Shown: positions 6,805 through 15,478, counted from the stretch's first letter. The stretch: DNA of 22,497 nt from PZPK01 sp047628385 (GCA_047628385.1 JBLHVH010000031.1:1-22497), one strand, 5' to 3'. Notes: a model not told the origin generated them from the sequence alone. Program-made: numbers and translations.

Positions 6805-8254
6805 ATGACCATCAATAAAGACATAGAGGCGAAGATATTACGTTACCACTTCGTGGAGAAATGGCGCATCGGCACCATTGCTACACAACTTGGTATTCAC
6901 CACGGTGTGGTGGACCGAGTATTATCCCAAGCGGGTTTACCTAAAATAGAGCGCACCCAGCGCACATCAATGCTAACGCCGTATCTGCCTTTTATTATAA
7001 AGACCTTGGAGACGTATCCTACGCTGAGCGCAGCGCGGCTTTATGAAATGGCAAAGGCACGTGGCTATCCTGGCGGGCCAACCCAGTTTCGCCCTCGTAT
7101 TAGTGAGCTTAGGCCACGCAAGCAACCCGAAGCGTATTTACGCTTAAAAACCTTGCCTGTGGAGCAAGCCCAAGTGGATTGGGGCCACTTCGGGCACATC
7201 CAAATAGGGCAAGCAAAGCGTGCATTAATGGCGTACGTGATGGTGCTGAGCTGGTCACGTCAGATATTTTTACAGTTCTATGTTGACCAAAAAACAGATA
7301 GTTTTTACGGGCCAAGTGGCCGCATTCACGGCATTCAAAGGTGTGCCGAAAGTGTGTTTGTTTGACAACATGAAAACAGCGGTCCTGGAGCGTAACGGCA
7401 GTGCCATTCGGTTTCATCCTGAACTGCTGGATTTAGCCATTCGCTATATCCGCGATAATTTCTTTGCCGGTCGTCACTACTCATCACTTGAGGACTTAAA
7501 TGCGCAAGCGGATGAATGGTGCAGCACCGCAAGCGCAGGCAGACCCTGTCCTGAAGATACCCAGCTCACGGTTGCAGAAGCCTTCTTGCAAGAGCAATCT
7601 AGCTTACTAGCGTTGCCCGATAACCCCTTTGAAACCCGCTAGAATATCGTGGTTCGTGCGCAAAAGATACCGTATGTGAGGTTTGATTTAAATGATTACT
7701 CAGTGCCTCATCTATATGTGCAAAGGTCATTAACGGTGAGCGCGTGTTTACAAGAGGTGCGCATTATTAGCGCCAACAAGGTTGTCGCGACCCACCCACG
7801 CAGTTTTAGCAAAGGCGAACAAATCGAAAATGAAGCGCATGTGAACGCACTGTGGCTGACGAAGACCAACGCTAAACAACATCGCGGCCAAGACCGTTTA
7901 AGCCGCATATCCTCAAATCCTCAGCCCTTGCTGCAACATATCATTGCCCGAGGTCATGCGCTAAAAGGCGCGGTAAATCGACTAAATCAGCTACTGGATG
8001 ATTATGGTGCCACTGAGTTACATCATGCCATGGGCGAAGCCATCGACAAAAATGCACCTTATGTGGACGGCGTCGCGCAAATATTAGAATACCGCAGAGA
8101 AAAGCGAACTCAACCACCGCCCATCGCCGTGCCCGTGCCTAACAAGGTGAAGGGTTACCATGTTAAACCGGCCAACTTAACGGACTACGATGCGCTAAGC
8201 GAAATAGGCGACACCAGTGAAACAGACATAAACAAGGATAATAGCGATGAATGA
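6805..8254 (+). pseudogene. istA: IstA transposase of the IS21 element, broken by a frameshift and a stop
   Basis: The ATG at 6805 follows GGCAGG. Frame 1 gives a helix-turn-helix N-terminus (RIGTIATQLGIHHGVVDRVL), then EQAQVDWGHFGHI with the first catalytic Asp. The coding frame changes near 7290 within a T-rich run (KTDSF to GQVAAFTAFKGVPKVCL), the downstream frame carrying CLFDNMKTAVLE with the second Asp. This frame meets a TAG at 7640-7642, after PFETR, and then resumes directly with VRAQKIPYVRFDLNDYSVPH, the conserved block after the IstA core. So there is one frameshift and one nonsense change in an otherwise full-length gene of about 480 residues. The 3' end overlaps istB by 8 bases (ATGAATGA), the usual IS21 arrangement. 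Without suppression the element cannot move itself. Confidence 0.9.
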
Positions 8255-9005
8255 AAACAACACCCTTAAAGCACAGGCGGGTGCCTTAAAATTGCACGGC
8301 TTACTGAGTCACTGGGATGAAGTAACCCCTGCGCAAACACCATGGCTAACACAATGGGTAAGCTGCGAAATCAACGAGCGTAAACAGCGCTCATTAGAGC
8401 GCAGAATAAGCAGCGCTAAACTCGGTCGCTTCAAATCACTCACCGAATTTAACTGGCAATGGCCTAGCAAAATAGATGAGCAAGCAATACATCGTATTAT
8501 GCAGCTCGACTTTATTAATGACGCCAGCAACATTATCCTCATCGGCAGCAACGGCGTATGTAAATCCACCATCGCTCAGAACGTGGGTCATCAAGCGGTA
8601 ATGCAAGGTCACACTGTGTTATTTACCTCTGCTGCCAACATGCTCAACGATTTAGCCGCACAAGATGGCGATAATGCACTAAGACGACGCCTGGCCCATT
8701 ACAGCAAGGCCAAATTGCTCATCATTGATGAAGTCGGCTATCTATCCTACAGCAACCGTCACGCCGATTTCCTGTTTGAAATCATCAACCGGCGCTATGA
8801 AAAACACCCTACAGTTATTACGACGAATCGCTCGTTTAGTGAATGGAATGAGGTGTTCCCCAACGCGGCTTGCGTGGTATCGCTTATTGACCGCTTGGTT
8901 CATCATAGTGAGGTTATTGCCATTGAAGGCGAATCTTACCGCATGAAAGAAGCACAGGAGCAGGCAGTTGCCAGAGCCAAAGTAAAAAGAGGAAAAACAA
9001 AATGA
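8247..9005 (+). CDS. istB: IstB, ATP-binding transposition helper of the IS21 element, with an altered Walker A
   Basis: A full-length 252-residue AAA+ (DnaC-like) protein that in IS21 assembles on DNA and stimulates IstA. N-terminal helical region LKLHGLLSHWDE, linker RRISSAKLGRFKSLTEF, then Walker A written GSNGVCKST at residues 100-108, Walker B LLIIDEVGYL at about 157-166, sensor region TTNRSFSEWNEVF, and the Arg-bearing IDRLVHHSEVI segment. Family members have GxxGxGKS/T, typically GPNGVGKST; here the invariant Gly before Lys is Cys105, which should hurt nucleotide binding. Translation is coupled to istA by an 8-base overlap, and the stop overlaps the next gene (ATGA). The frame is otherwise clean. 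Confidence 0.93.
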   Translation: MNENNTLKAQAGALKLHGLLSHWDEVTPAQTPWLTQWVSCEINERKQRSLERRISSAKLGRFKSLTEFNWQWPSKIDEQAIHRIMQLDFINDASNIILIGSNGVCKSTIAQNVGHQAVMQGHTVLFTSAANMLNDLAAQDGDNALRRRLAHYSKAKLLIIDEVGYLSYSNRHADFLFEIINRRYEKHPTVITTNRSFSEWNEVFPNAACVVSLIDRLVHHSEVIAIEGESYRMKEAQEQAVARAKVKRGKTK

Positions 9006-9187
9006 AAGTATTGAAAATGACGACTCACTGGACAACGCAAGAAGCCGCAGCGGTTTATGAAGCGCTAGGTTTACTAAAAACTGCTATCTGGGAAAGCTAC
9101 GGTAGCGACATTAGGGAAATGCACATAAACATAGCTCAAGACCAAAAGGAAATGGAAGAGCAGTTTAATGATGCAATCGACTTCTAA
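9002..9187 (+). CDS. Small protein encoded after istB in the IS21 element
   Basis: A 61-residue acidic helical protein, MKVLKMTTHWTTQEAAAVYE then ALGLLKTAIWESYGSDIREM and so on. Its ATG overlaps the istB stop as ATGA (9002-9005), implying translational coupling, and it lies inside the IS21 right end, 70 bases before the inverted repeat. No cysteine, signal peptide or membrane helix. The family is not one I can name. Its position argues for a transposition accessory or a regulatory product of the element. A random open frame is less likely given the exact stop-start overlap and unbroken frame next to a decaying istA. Confidence 0.55.
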   Translation: MKVLKMTTHWTTQEAAAVYEALGLLKTAIWESYGSDIREMHINIAQDQKEMEEQFNDAIDF

Positions 9188-9257
9188 CGACTAAAAATGA
9201 TAACGTAATTGTCATTGAAAAATGGCAATTAACGCCGCTAATCACACCGTTTTAAAC

Positions 9258-9294
9258 TTCGGCAAATAACAGCGGATCTTCACCGGCGCTAACA
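9258..9294 (-). repeat. Right terminal inverted repeat of the IS21 element
   Basis: Read on the minus strand it begins TGTTAGCGCCGG and ends TATTTGCCGAA, matching 6022-6058 at 27 of 37 positions. The target duplication TGGCA follows at 9295-9299. Confidence 0.85.
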
Positions 9295-10130
9295 TGGCAT
9301 AACACGCCCTTAAAATGAGGGAGTATGTCCGCTTCGTTCATCGCTTCTACACCCCGTTTAGCGTGTATACTAAAGTCCGTCCAGCTATCATTACTGGCGC
9401 TATGCAACCAATGACGTTTGCCGTTGATATTCACGCCGGTCTCATCTACATGAATGCACGCTGATTGGCTGAGTTGCTGTTTGACGATTTTAGTAAATAC
9501 TGACAATTGCGTAAAGGCTTGCTTGTTGAAATTCGCAATACTGCCTTTGCTGAGGTGAATATGGCACTGTTGTGAAAAATATTCTGCCACGCGTTTGTAG
9601 GGTAATAGTTGATATTGCGATAAATACACTGCATGCGCTTTTAGCGTATTGCCATATTGAACCGCTTTCGTTATTCCTTCGGGGAACGGGGCAACATACC
9701 GTTTCCCATGCTCGTCTATTAATACTTGCGCTTGATACTCGGTCACCACTGGGCAAAAATTGATATCTATCACTTGTCGTTTTTCAACGCCAGCCTCGGT
9801 ATAACGATGTCCTTTAGGCAGGCTACGACGAACTATGGATAAAGACGTTATTTCATCTGGCGCTTCCACTTGTCTTAACGTCGTGGCCACCCGACCTTTT
9901 TGTCCGCCCGTCTTTTTACCTGAGGCTTTACGCGTAGGCTTGAGCGAGTCGATATCGCTTGACGGTGGTTTACTACTGTTTTGACTGTTTAAGCCCAGAC
10001 GATTAACCAACAAGTGCACAACCACCATCAACACTTCTATCAGCGCTCTGAGCGAGGGAGACATCCCCTTTTCTTGCTCCAAACTTTGACGGAGCACCTT
10101 AATGGTAGCGTCGATATCTATATCTGACAT
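9295..10130 (-). pseudogene. N-terminal half of the IS66-family transposase split by the IS21 element
   Basis: From the ATG at 10130 the frame encodes about 278 residues of transposase before crossing into the IS21 end, where it finishes with foreign residues (VSAGEDPLLFAEV) and a TAA at 9252. Features: coiled helical start (IKVLRQSLEQE), NSQNSSKPPSSD at about residues 48-59 (the hallmark of the DUF6444/IS66 N-terminus), GGQKGR, PEGITKAVQYGNTLKAHAVY, YLSQYQLLPYKRVAEYF, and CIHVDETGVNINGKRHWLH with the first catalytic Asp, ending ILPHFKGVLCH. The remaining half is at 5511-6021. This half is undamaged, in contrast to the C-terminal half. The 5' end lies three bases from the IS1634 relic's stop codon, so the IS66 end (perhaps GTAGCTTGGGGG on the minus strand, about 10149) overlaps that relic's tail. 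Confidence 0.9.
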
Positions 10131-10133
10131 TGA

Positions 10134-10804
10134 TCAGACCCCCAAGCTACTTTTTTGAATATTATACAAATGCAGCGAATGGCCTCCAATTAAATTAATA
10201 ATTTTTGTCCTTAGTTTATCCAATCCATCTAAGTAAATGGTTGTTTTATCATAGATTTCTTCAGTCTGAACGAAGTTAATTCCTTCGAAGCATTGAAACA
10301 CCCAGCGCAAAGTGGGCGTGGCGGTGAGTATATTAATTTGGTTCGGGATGGTCATATTGGCTTTTTCCATGCTCGCGCGCATACGTCGTTGCGCGATTGA
10401 GTAAACCAGTAAAGATAAGGTCATAATCATTAACAACGCGTCTATGCGACTCGGCTTTTTAATGAACAATGATGAAACAAAAAACAACGGGTCTTTTAGG
10501 AATCTGAATCCTCTTTCCACCGCAGACTGTACCTTGTAATGATGCAGTATCTCCTCAGGCGTAAGGGCTTCCTTGTCTGCATTCGTGGCCAATATAAAAC
10601 ACGATTTTTGTTCGACAGCATGTTGAATTTATTCATTTTTCTGCTTAGCTTTAGCAATCGTTTGCCACACAATTTGTTTCATGGGCGCATCTTTTTTAGG
10701 GCGACCTTTTCCTTCATATACCTTATGCGCGATGCAATCAAGCCATGGTTGTTTTGGTCAAGATCACCATAAAATTTATCCTTAAAATGGCTACGGAATA
10801 TCGG
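10134..10804 (-). pseudogene. C-terminal relic of an IS1634-family transposase
   Basis: Reading down from about 10804: IFRSHFKDKFYGDLDQ, a frameshift near 10757, then WLDCIAHKVYEGKGRPKKDA, a TAA stop after KQKNE (near 10625), then FILATNADKEALTPEEILHH and VQSAVERGFRFLKDPLFF with SSLFIKKPSRIDALLMIMTL. The block 'YExRGRPKK', then 'ILATN', then 'VERGFRFLKDPLF..SLFxKKPxRIxALLM' is the catalytic and C-terminal part of IS1634/IS4-superfamily transposases. The downstream end (10134-10149) is probably overwritten by the IS66 end. The N-terminal half is absent; upstream lies the ISAs1 element. It is a different lineage from the IS1634 element at 13721-15478, which reads VEKEFRFLKSPDF at the same place. 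Confidence 0.85.
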
Positions 10805-10893
10805 TTATAGGAAAAGATAAATAATAGCTAAACGCCTAAGTACCTAATTAAAAGCCAGATGATTTTTCTTATTATCTGTTTTTGTACCTAGCA

Positions 10894-12141
10894 CACGGCG
10901 GGATTATACTTTGAGTTCATCCGAATATTACCTCCGCTCTAAACTTGTCATCCCATGCTGAGCGATGGCGCTTACCGGCTATGCTATCTTTAAGCGGATG
11001 CGCCTTAATCATATTCACTAGCATTCGTTTAAAAATAGCCATATTCTTAGCGCCGTCTTCGGCGTAAATAAGACTCTCATCCTCTCTGAACGTCACGTCC
11101 AGCAACCAGTGATAGCTCTCAAACTGCCAGTGTCCCCTGATGACGCGAGCAATTTCAGATAAGTCATTTTCTAAGGAAGTTAGGTAATAGCTTGTTTCTG
11201 CGGAATTTTTCTTACCTTCCAATTCGCGAGTTCTCACTACTTCCACTATATGTTTTGCGCCTGCCCACTTATCTATGCCATTTATCTACTTGTCGATGGG
11301 TAACACCGTGTATTGGCGATGAATGATGCGGCCATGCTCTCCATCAAGATCGCCTATTCGGTTTGCTATAATCCGGGCTGGCTCGTCTCTGTTTACTTTA
11401 TGAAAGTACCCCGCAATTTCTTCATGCAGGTTTTTCTGGTTATCTTTGACCTGCAACATATAATCAGCGCCTTTTTGCTGAACTAAGGACGCCGTCTCTT
11501 TTTGACAGTGCATTGCATCAGCAGAAATAATGTTACCTTTGATGGGCAAAGTTTCTAGCATCGCCTGTAGGGTTTTAATTTCGTTCTTTTTACCCTCACT
11601 TGTGGTTTGATAAAGCATTAAACCGCTATCAACAACCATTGCTCCCATCATATGTACAGCATCAACATGGCGATTGTGCCCAGAGCCACGAACCGTTTTA
11701 CCATCAAACGCAATATGCTCTTTGCCGTTATTACCACGCTGTTCGTTTACCCATATAGCAAAGCTCTCCATCAGCAACTCTGCACTTATTCCTCGTATTA
11801 TATGGCCTATGCTGTGACGCGTTGGGATCCCGGTAGTAAATGAGCGAAACTGCCGCAACCAGTCTAATTTAGCTTCTCCAAACACTTGAATATCTTTCCA
11901 GTCTGCCGCACCGCTGGGCACTGCCGCCATTGTCAGAAAAACAATATCAGTAAGCTCGTACGTCTTGTTAATATCTTTGCGCGTGTCTTCGATTGTGTCA
12001 ATATGGTCTAAAAATGTCATGGCTCACCAACGATAGTAAAACCACTATTTGATCATGCCTGATCTAGGTGTGCTAGTATTGCCTTAGACCAATTGGCGAT
12101 CAAAAATTTCTGCTTATAGCTTTTAGTATGATCCCGCCGTG
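10894..12141 (-). mobile_element. ISAs1-family insertion sequence (1248 bp)
   Basis: The ends are 17-bp inverted repeats CACGGCGGGATTATACT (10894-10910) and its near-perfect inverted copy at 12125-12141 (one mismatch). Flanking 8-mers ACCTAGCA (10886-10893) and ACTTAGCA (12142-12149) match at 7 of 8 positions and look like a target duplication with one later mutation. The single gene inside runs on the minus strand and carries one internal stop. ISAs1 elements are about 1.2-1.3 kb with 8-10 bp duplications, which fits. Confidence 0.88.
10917..12020 (-). pseudogene. ISAs1-family (H-repeat-like) transposase with one in-frame TAG
   Basis: From the ATG at 12020 a single frame runs to TGA at 10917, interrupted only by a TAG at 11286-11288 between LPIDK and INGIDKWAGAKHIVEV. 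Related proteins have Trp at that point (DKWxNGxDKW), so TGG to TAG is the simplest explanation. Features: LDHIDTIEDTR at the N-terminus, IAFDGKTVRGS with the first Asp, NIISADAMHCQKE with the second, and RGHWQFESYHWLLDVTFRED with the catalytic Glu, all as in the ISAs1/H-repeat family. Total length would be about 367 residues, the family norm. Without readthrough the product is cut at about 244 residues and lacks the catalytic Glu. Confidence 0.92.
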
Positions 12142-12306
12142 ACTTAGCAGACTTAAATCTACAAAAAGATTTGCCTACTCAATAAACCACGTATAGCATA
12201 GCTAATATTTTCTAGTAATACTGTTCATCCAAATCAGAACGTTTGAGTTAATTAATACTAGGTAAATTTATAAGTAAATATGCGTTATAAAAAAGGCGAA
12301 TGATTT

Positions 12307-12783
12307 ATGGATTGGAAAGAACCAGACTGGAATAGAGAAGCACCCCAACAATTTTGGGACCCAAGCAGAAAACTGCTAGCTTCAATACGGACTTATCAAC
12401 ATCTTAAAAATAAAACAAATCTATATTCTAAATTACTCTTAAAGATTTGTGTGTTAAAACATAAATTTTGGAGCGTGGTTACTGGCGCAGAAATAGACCT
12501 GAATTGTAAAATAGGAGGTGGTTTGATGATGCCACATCCTAACGGTATCGTCATACATCCCAAAGCTGTTATCGGACCGAATTGTTTGATTTTTCAACAA
12601 GTCACTCTAGCAGGAAAAGTCACACTTGGATTTCATGTAGATATTGGCGCTGGGGCAAAAATTTTAGGCCCACTATCTGTTGGTGATAATGTAAAAGTGG
12701 GTGCAAATGCGGTTGTGACTGCAGACATTCCAAACGATGATACTCAGGTTGGGATTCCAGCTAGGACTACAAAGAATGTATAG
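12307..12783 (+). CDS. Left-handed beta-helix (hexapeptide) acetyltransferase, serine O-acetyltransferase-like
   Basis: A 158-residue protein. An N-terminal helical part (DWKEPDWNREAPQQFWDPSR, then KLLASIRTYQHL) is followed by hexapeptide repeats from about residue 62: ITGAEIDLNCKIGGGL, IVIHPKAVIGPNCLIFQQVT, LGFHVDIGAGAKILGPLSVG, DNVKVGANAVVTADIP and the closing VGIPART. These match the acetyl-CoA-dependent LbH transferases annotated as serine O-acetyltransferase or colanic-acid-type acetyltransferase in exopolysaccharide clusters; HPNGIVIHP resembles the catalytic His loop. In this setting the acceptor is more likely a sugar hydroxyl than serine. AAGGCGA lies upstream of the ATG. It sits between the ISAs1 element and the family-2 glycosyltransferase, transcribed in the same direction. 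Confidence 0.85.
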   Translation: MDWKEPDWNREAPQQFWDPSRKLLASIRTYQHLKNKTNLYSKLLLKICVLKHKFWSVVTGAEIDLNCKIGGGLMMPHPNGIVIHPKAVIGPNCLIFQQVTLAGKVTLGFHVDIGAGAKILGPLSVGDNVKVGANAVVTADIPNDDTQVGIPARTTKNV

Positions 12784-12904
12784 TTTACGTTAATTTAAAT
12801 ATCTAGACATTTCATACTATTTAACGCAAAAAAAATAACCACGCGAATTATAAATTTGATATCGACTGTTGACTTCTTTAGGCTATATGTTTATCGGATT
12901 TAGT

Positions 12905-12910
12905 TATAAT
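12905..12910 (+). promoter_or_regulatory. Possible -10 box upstream of the family-2 glycosyltransferase
   Basis: A perfect TATAAT lies 88 bases before the ATG at 12998. The -35 position (about 12882-12887) reads GGCTAT, which is poor, so this is weak evidence. The 12784-12997 gap holds nothing else recognisable. Confidence 0.25.
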
Positions 12911-13703
12911 GGTAAATTAAGCGTTGCTTGGTCTCTGGAACGTATAACACGAAGTATTAAGTGTTTTCTTGTAGTCAAAAACATCGGAAGTTAAAGCATG
13001 CTTGAAAGTAGCCTGAGTATAATTGGATGGTCAATCACATTTATTTTGGGGTTGCCAATGTCCATTGTCATGATTGAAACATTATTTTCTTTAAGTTTGC
13101 GAAAAGCTAAAGACTCTTCACTAGACAGTATCGAAATGCCTGATACCGTTGTGTTAATTCCCGCTCATAACGAAGAAATTCTAATTTACAAAACGCTGGA
13201 ATCGCTCTCTTTGAATTTACCTATTAAATGTCGTCTAGTCTGTATTGCTCATAATTGTTCTGACGATACAGCTAAAATTGCACGCTTGTTTGGTGCTGAA
13301 TTAATTGAGGCAAACGATAATGGCGAAGGTGGAAAACCAGATGCTTTAAAAATTGGTTTGCGCTACTTAGACGCGTCTCCGCCAGAAGTTGTTGTAATAA
13401 TATACGCCGACTGCTTGATTGGTGAAGATGTAATAAGGAAGCTAGCGACCGAAGTAAAGCGAGTAAATCACGCGGTGATGGGAGCTTATACTTTTTCACC
13501 TCCAGCAGGCAGTTCACAGATGGCAGAAATGTCTAGCCTAGCGGTATTATTAAAGAGTTTTATACGACCTCTTGGCCTGCACCAACTTGGCTTACCGTGT
13601 TTGCTAAACGGCAGTGGATCAGCATATCCTTTTAATGCAATAAGGAATGCACCTCACGGCGAGGGCTCCATAGCCGAAGACTTTCAGCTCACTATAGATT
13701 TGC

Positions 13704-13710
13704 AAAAAAA
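13704..13710 (+). repeat. A7 homopolymer at the frameshift in the glycosyltransferase
   Basis: Seven consecutive A bases follow TTGC. With six A bases the codons TTG CAA AAA ATG GAG TAT AGA run straight into the downstream half once the IS and one target copy are removed; with seven they hit TAG at 13718-13720. It is either a slippage mutation, a phase-variable tract, or a base-calling error. Confidence 0.6.
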
Positions 13711-13714
13711 TGGA

Positions 13715-13720
13715 GTATAG
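13715..13720. repeat. Left copy of the 6-bp target-site duplication GTATAG
   Basis: GTATAG at 13715-13720 is repeated at 15479-15484, directly outside the IS1634-family inverted repeats. Confidence 0.8.
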
Positions 13721-15478
13721 CTGTCATTCCCCACATAATTTACAAATAACATTTCGATCACTTATTGATCAATGTGATCGCAATTTGAGCGTTCGGACAT
13801 GATTTTGCAAAAATATCTTGAGGGCGATCACCGTTCTTGATCTATTACTCACTTTTGCGAGTGAATTTTCATGTCATCAGCTGTTTATACGACTAAAAGG
13901 TTAGATCATCTTGGCTTGGTTGCTGGGTTTTGCCAGGAAATTAACTTGGCCGCTATTATTGATAATGCACTAGGGACCTCTGAGCGCAAACAAGTAAGCT
14001 ATGGTCAGATTTTTACTGTCATGCTAGTGAATTGTCTTGGGTTTACCGGACGAACATTGCATATGTATAGCGAGTTCTTTGATGATAAACCCGTTTCCCG
14101 ACTGATCGGCGAAGGGATTGAGGCGTCGCATATCAATGATGATGCATTGGGTCGTTGCCTTGATGCACTCTACGATGAAGGCGTTTCCGGTCTATACCAA
14201 AACATTGCCGAAAAGGTCGTTAAGAACCTCAAACTCCCCTGTGAATTCAACCATTTAGATTCAACCAGCTTTCATTACGATGGCAAGGCCAACTCCCACG
14301 AAGAAGCACCCTCTGCCATTCACATTACCAAGGGGTATTCCCGTGATCACCGACCGGAGCTCAATCAGGTTGTACTTAACTTGATATGTGAAAACCTCTC
14401 TGGCATTCGCGTTTATATGCAGGCACAAAGTGGTAATATTAATGACGTAGAGGGATTTAAAAAGATAGTTAAATCTCATGTCAGTAGCCTTAAAGCCGCG
14501 CAGCAATGTCGCTATTTAGTGGCTGATGCCGCATTGTATGTCAAAGAAACCATTGTTGAATTAAATGCACTGGCCCAATTGTTTATTACCCGGGTGCCTC
14601 AAAAAATCAAAGAAGCAAAAACACTAATACAAAGTGCAAATCTGCTGGCGTTTGCCCCCATTTGTGAGGGCTACCAAGGCGTCTGGCACACTAGCAATTA
14701 TGGTGATGTGGAGCAGCGGAGGTTACTGGTTCTTAGTGAGCAAGCGACGAAACGAGAGCATCATACCCTAAACTCTCGGATGTTGAAGCAGGCAAAAGGA
14801 AGTCGCAAGACCTTCAAAAAATTATGCCAGCAAGCGTTTGCTTGTCACACTGATGCCCTTGCAGCGATTGAGCAATGGCAGGAAAAACAAGCCACACTAG
14901 CAGTCGACGCCACCGTGCTTGAAGTGCCGGTTTACCAAGGCAAGGGGCGACCCGGTACAAATCAACAACCCGTTCGCACCTATTATCAAATCAGCGGGGC
15001 ACTATATACGGCATTGGAAAAGCGTGAGGAAGCCACCAAACAGATTGGCCTGTTTATACTTGCGACCAATGATATTGACGGCTCACTGAGCATGGCCGAC
15101 ATGCTCAGTACGTACAAATCCCAGCAAGCCGTTGAAAAAGAATTCAGATTCCTTAAAAGCCCCGATTTTTTAACGTCGGCATTTTAACTCAAAAAACCGG
15201 AGCGTATAGAAGCCGTGCTAATGGTCATGACGACTTGCTTAATGGTATATGCAGCATTAGAGCACACGATCCGTGAGCAATTAAAAGCGCAGGATGAATA
15301 CTTCCCCGATATGAAAAGGAAGCCAACACAAACCCCCACGGCTCGTTGGGTTGATCTACTGACGATCAATGAGCAGCAAACGCTGCTGTTAAATATAAAA
15401 GACAGGCAATCCATCATAATTAAAATTTCAGGTATAAATTATCAGCGAATATATTCCTAAAATGCTGCGGAATGTTGG
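13721..15478 (+). mobile_element. IS1634-family insertion sequence (1758 bp) inside a glycosyltransferase gene
   Basis: The left end starts CTGTCATTCCCCAC. The right end, read on the minus strand, starts CCAACATTCCGCAG; both contain CATTCCxCA followed by an AT-rich ATxTTTA block, forming imperfect inverted repeats of about 25 bases. GTATAG flanks both sides. One transposase gene fills the element. Upstream of it (13750-13860) is a palindrome-rich leader with GATCAC, ATTGATCAAT and GTGATC, a possible binding site for the transposase or host factors. Confidence 0.87.
13871..15460 (+). pseudogene. IS1634-family transposase with one in-frame TAA
   Basis: The ATG at 13871 opens a frame of 438 residues, then TAA at 15185-15187, then the same frame continues to TAA at 15458-15460 (LKKPERIEAVLMVMTTCLMV and on), about 529 codons in all. 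Features: KRLDHLGLVAGFCQEINLAA at the N-terminus (a DUF4277-type start), FNHLDSTSFHYDG with the first Asp at residue 130, CRYLVADAALY with the second near 219, VYQGKGRPG, and AVEKEFRFLKSPDF with the catalytic Glu near 423. The stop falls in 'FLTSAF*LKKPERI', where relatives have a continuous Phe/Tyr-rich stretch, so a single base change from a Tyr codon is enough to explain it. The catalytic triad is encoded before the stop, but the C-terminal 90 residues are lost without readthrough. Confidence 0.92.

Larger units (their letters stand above)
6022..9294 (+). mobile_element. IS21-family insertion sequence (3273 bp) nested in an IS66 transposase gene
   Basis: The ends are 37-bp imperfect inverted repeats (27/37 identical by my alignment), both starting TGT and sharing CCGGT near the tip and TATTTGCCGAA at the inner side: 6022-6058 and 9258-9294. 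They are flanked by TGGCA on both sides. Removing the element and one TGGCA restores the IS66-family reading frame across the junction (GTG TTA TGC CAT GAC CAT, V-L-C-H-D-H), which confirms the boundaries. Cargo in order: a CxxC-rich protein (6326-6742), istA (frameshift plus stop), istB, and a 61-codon gene. IS21 elements are normally about 2-2.5 kb with only istA and istB, so this one is long and carries two extra genes plus about 300 bp of noncoding left end. Confidence 0.9.
12998..13720 (+). pseudogene. Family-2 glycosyltransferase, N-terminal part (gene split by IS1634-family element)
   Basis: The ATG at 12998 has GGAAG seven bases upstream. The product begins with a membrane helix (SIIGWSITFILGLPMSIVMI), then the GT2 core: VVLIPAHNEE at about 51-60, AHNCSDDTAKIA, EGGKPDALKIGL, VVIIYADCLIG (the DxD-like metal site), LLNGSGSAYPF, and AEDFQLTIDL carrying the ED catalytic-base motif near residue 227. 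Coding is cut at 13720 by an insertion. The other part, at 15479-15950, carries the QxxRW motif and two membrane helices. Rejoined at the GTATAG duplication the frames differ by one; removing one A from the A7 run at 13704-13710 gives continuous LQKMEYRTTVLPD. The enzyme would have been about 390 residues and would transfer sugars for a surface polysaccharide at the inner membrane. Confidence 0.85.

Noticed and set aside
9252..10130. Intact 292-residue transposase
   Set aside because: The last 14 or so residues are read from the IS21 inverted repeat. The rest of the protein lies at 5511-6021, so the gene is split, not short.
13760..13785. GATCAC/ATTGATCAAT/GTGATC palindromes as a host regulatory site
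   Set aside because: They lie inside the IS1634-family element between its left end and transposase, so they are most simply part of the IS. TGATCA is also common elsewhere in the window.
11286..15187. Programmed stop-codon readthrough or pyrrolysine-type recoding in the transposases
   Set aside because: The in-frame stops are of all three kinds and occur with independent frameshifts in other IS genes, so random decay is the simpler explanation; no stem-loop after the stops stood out.
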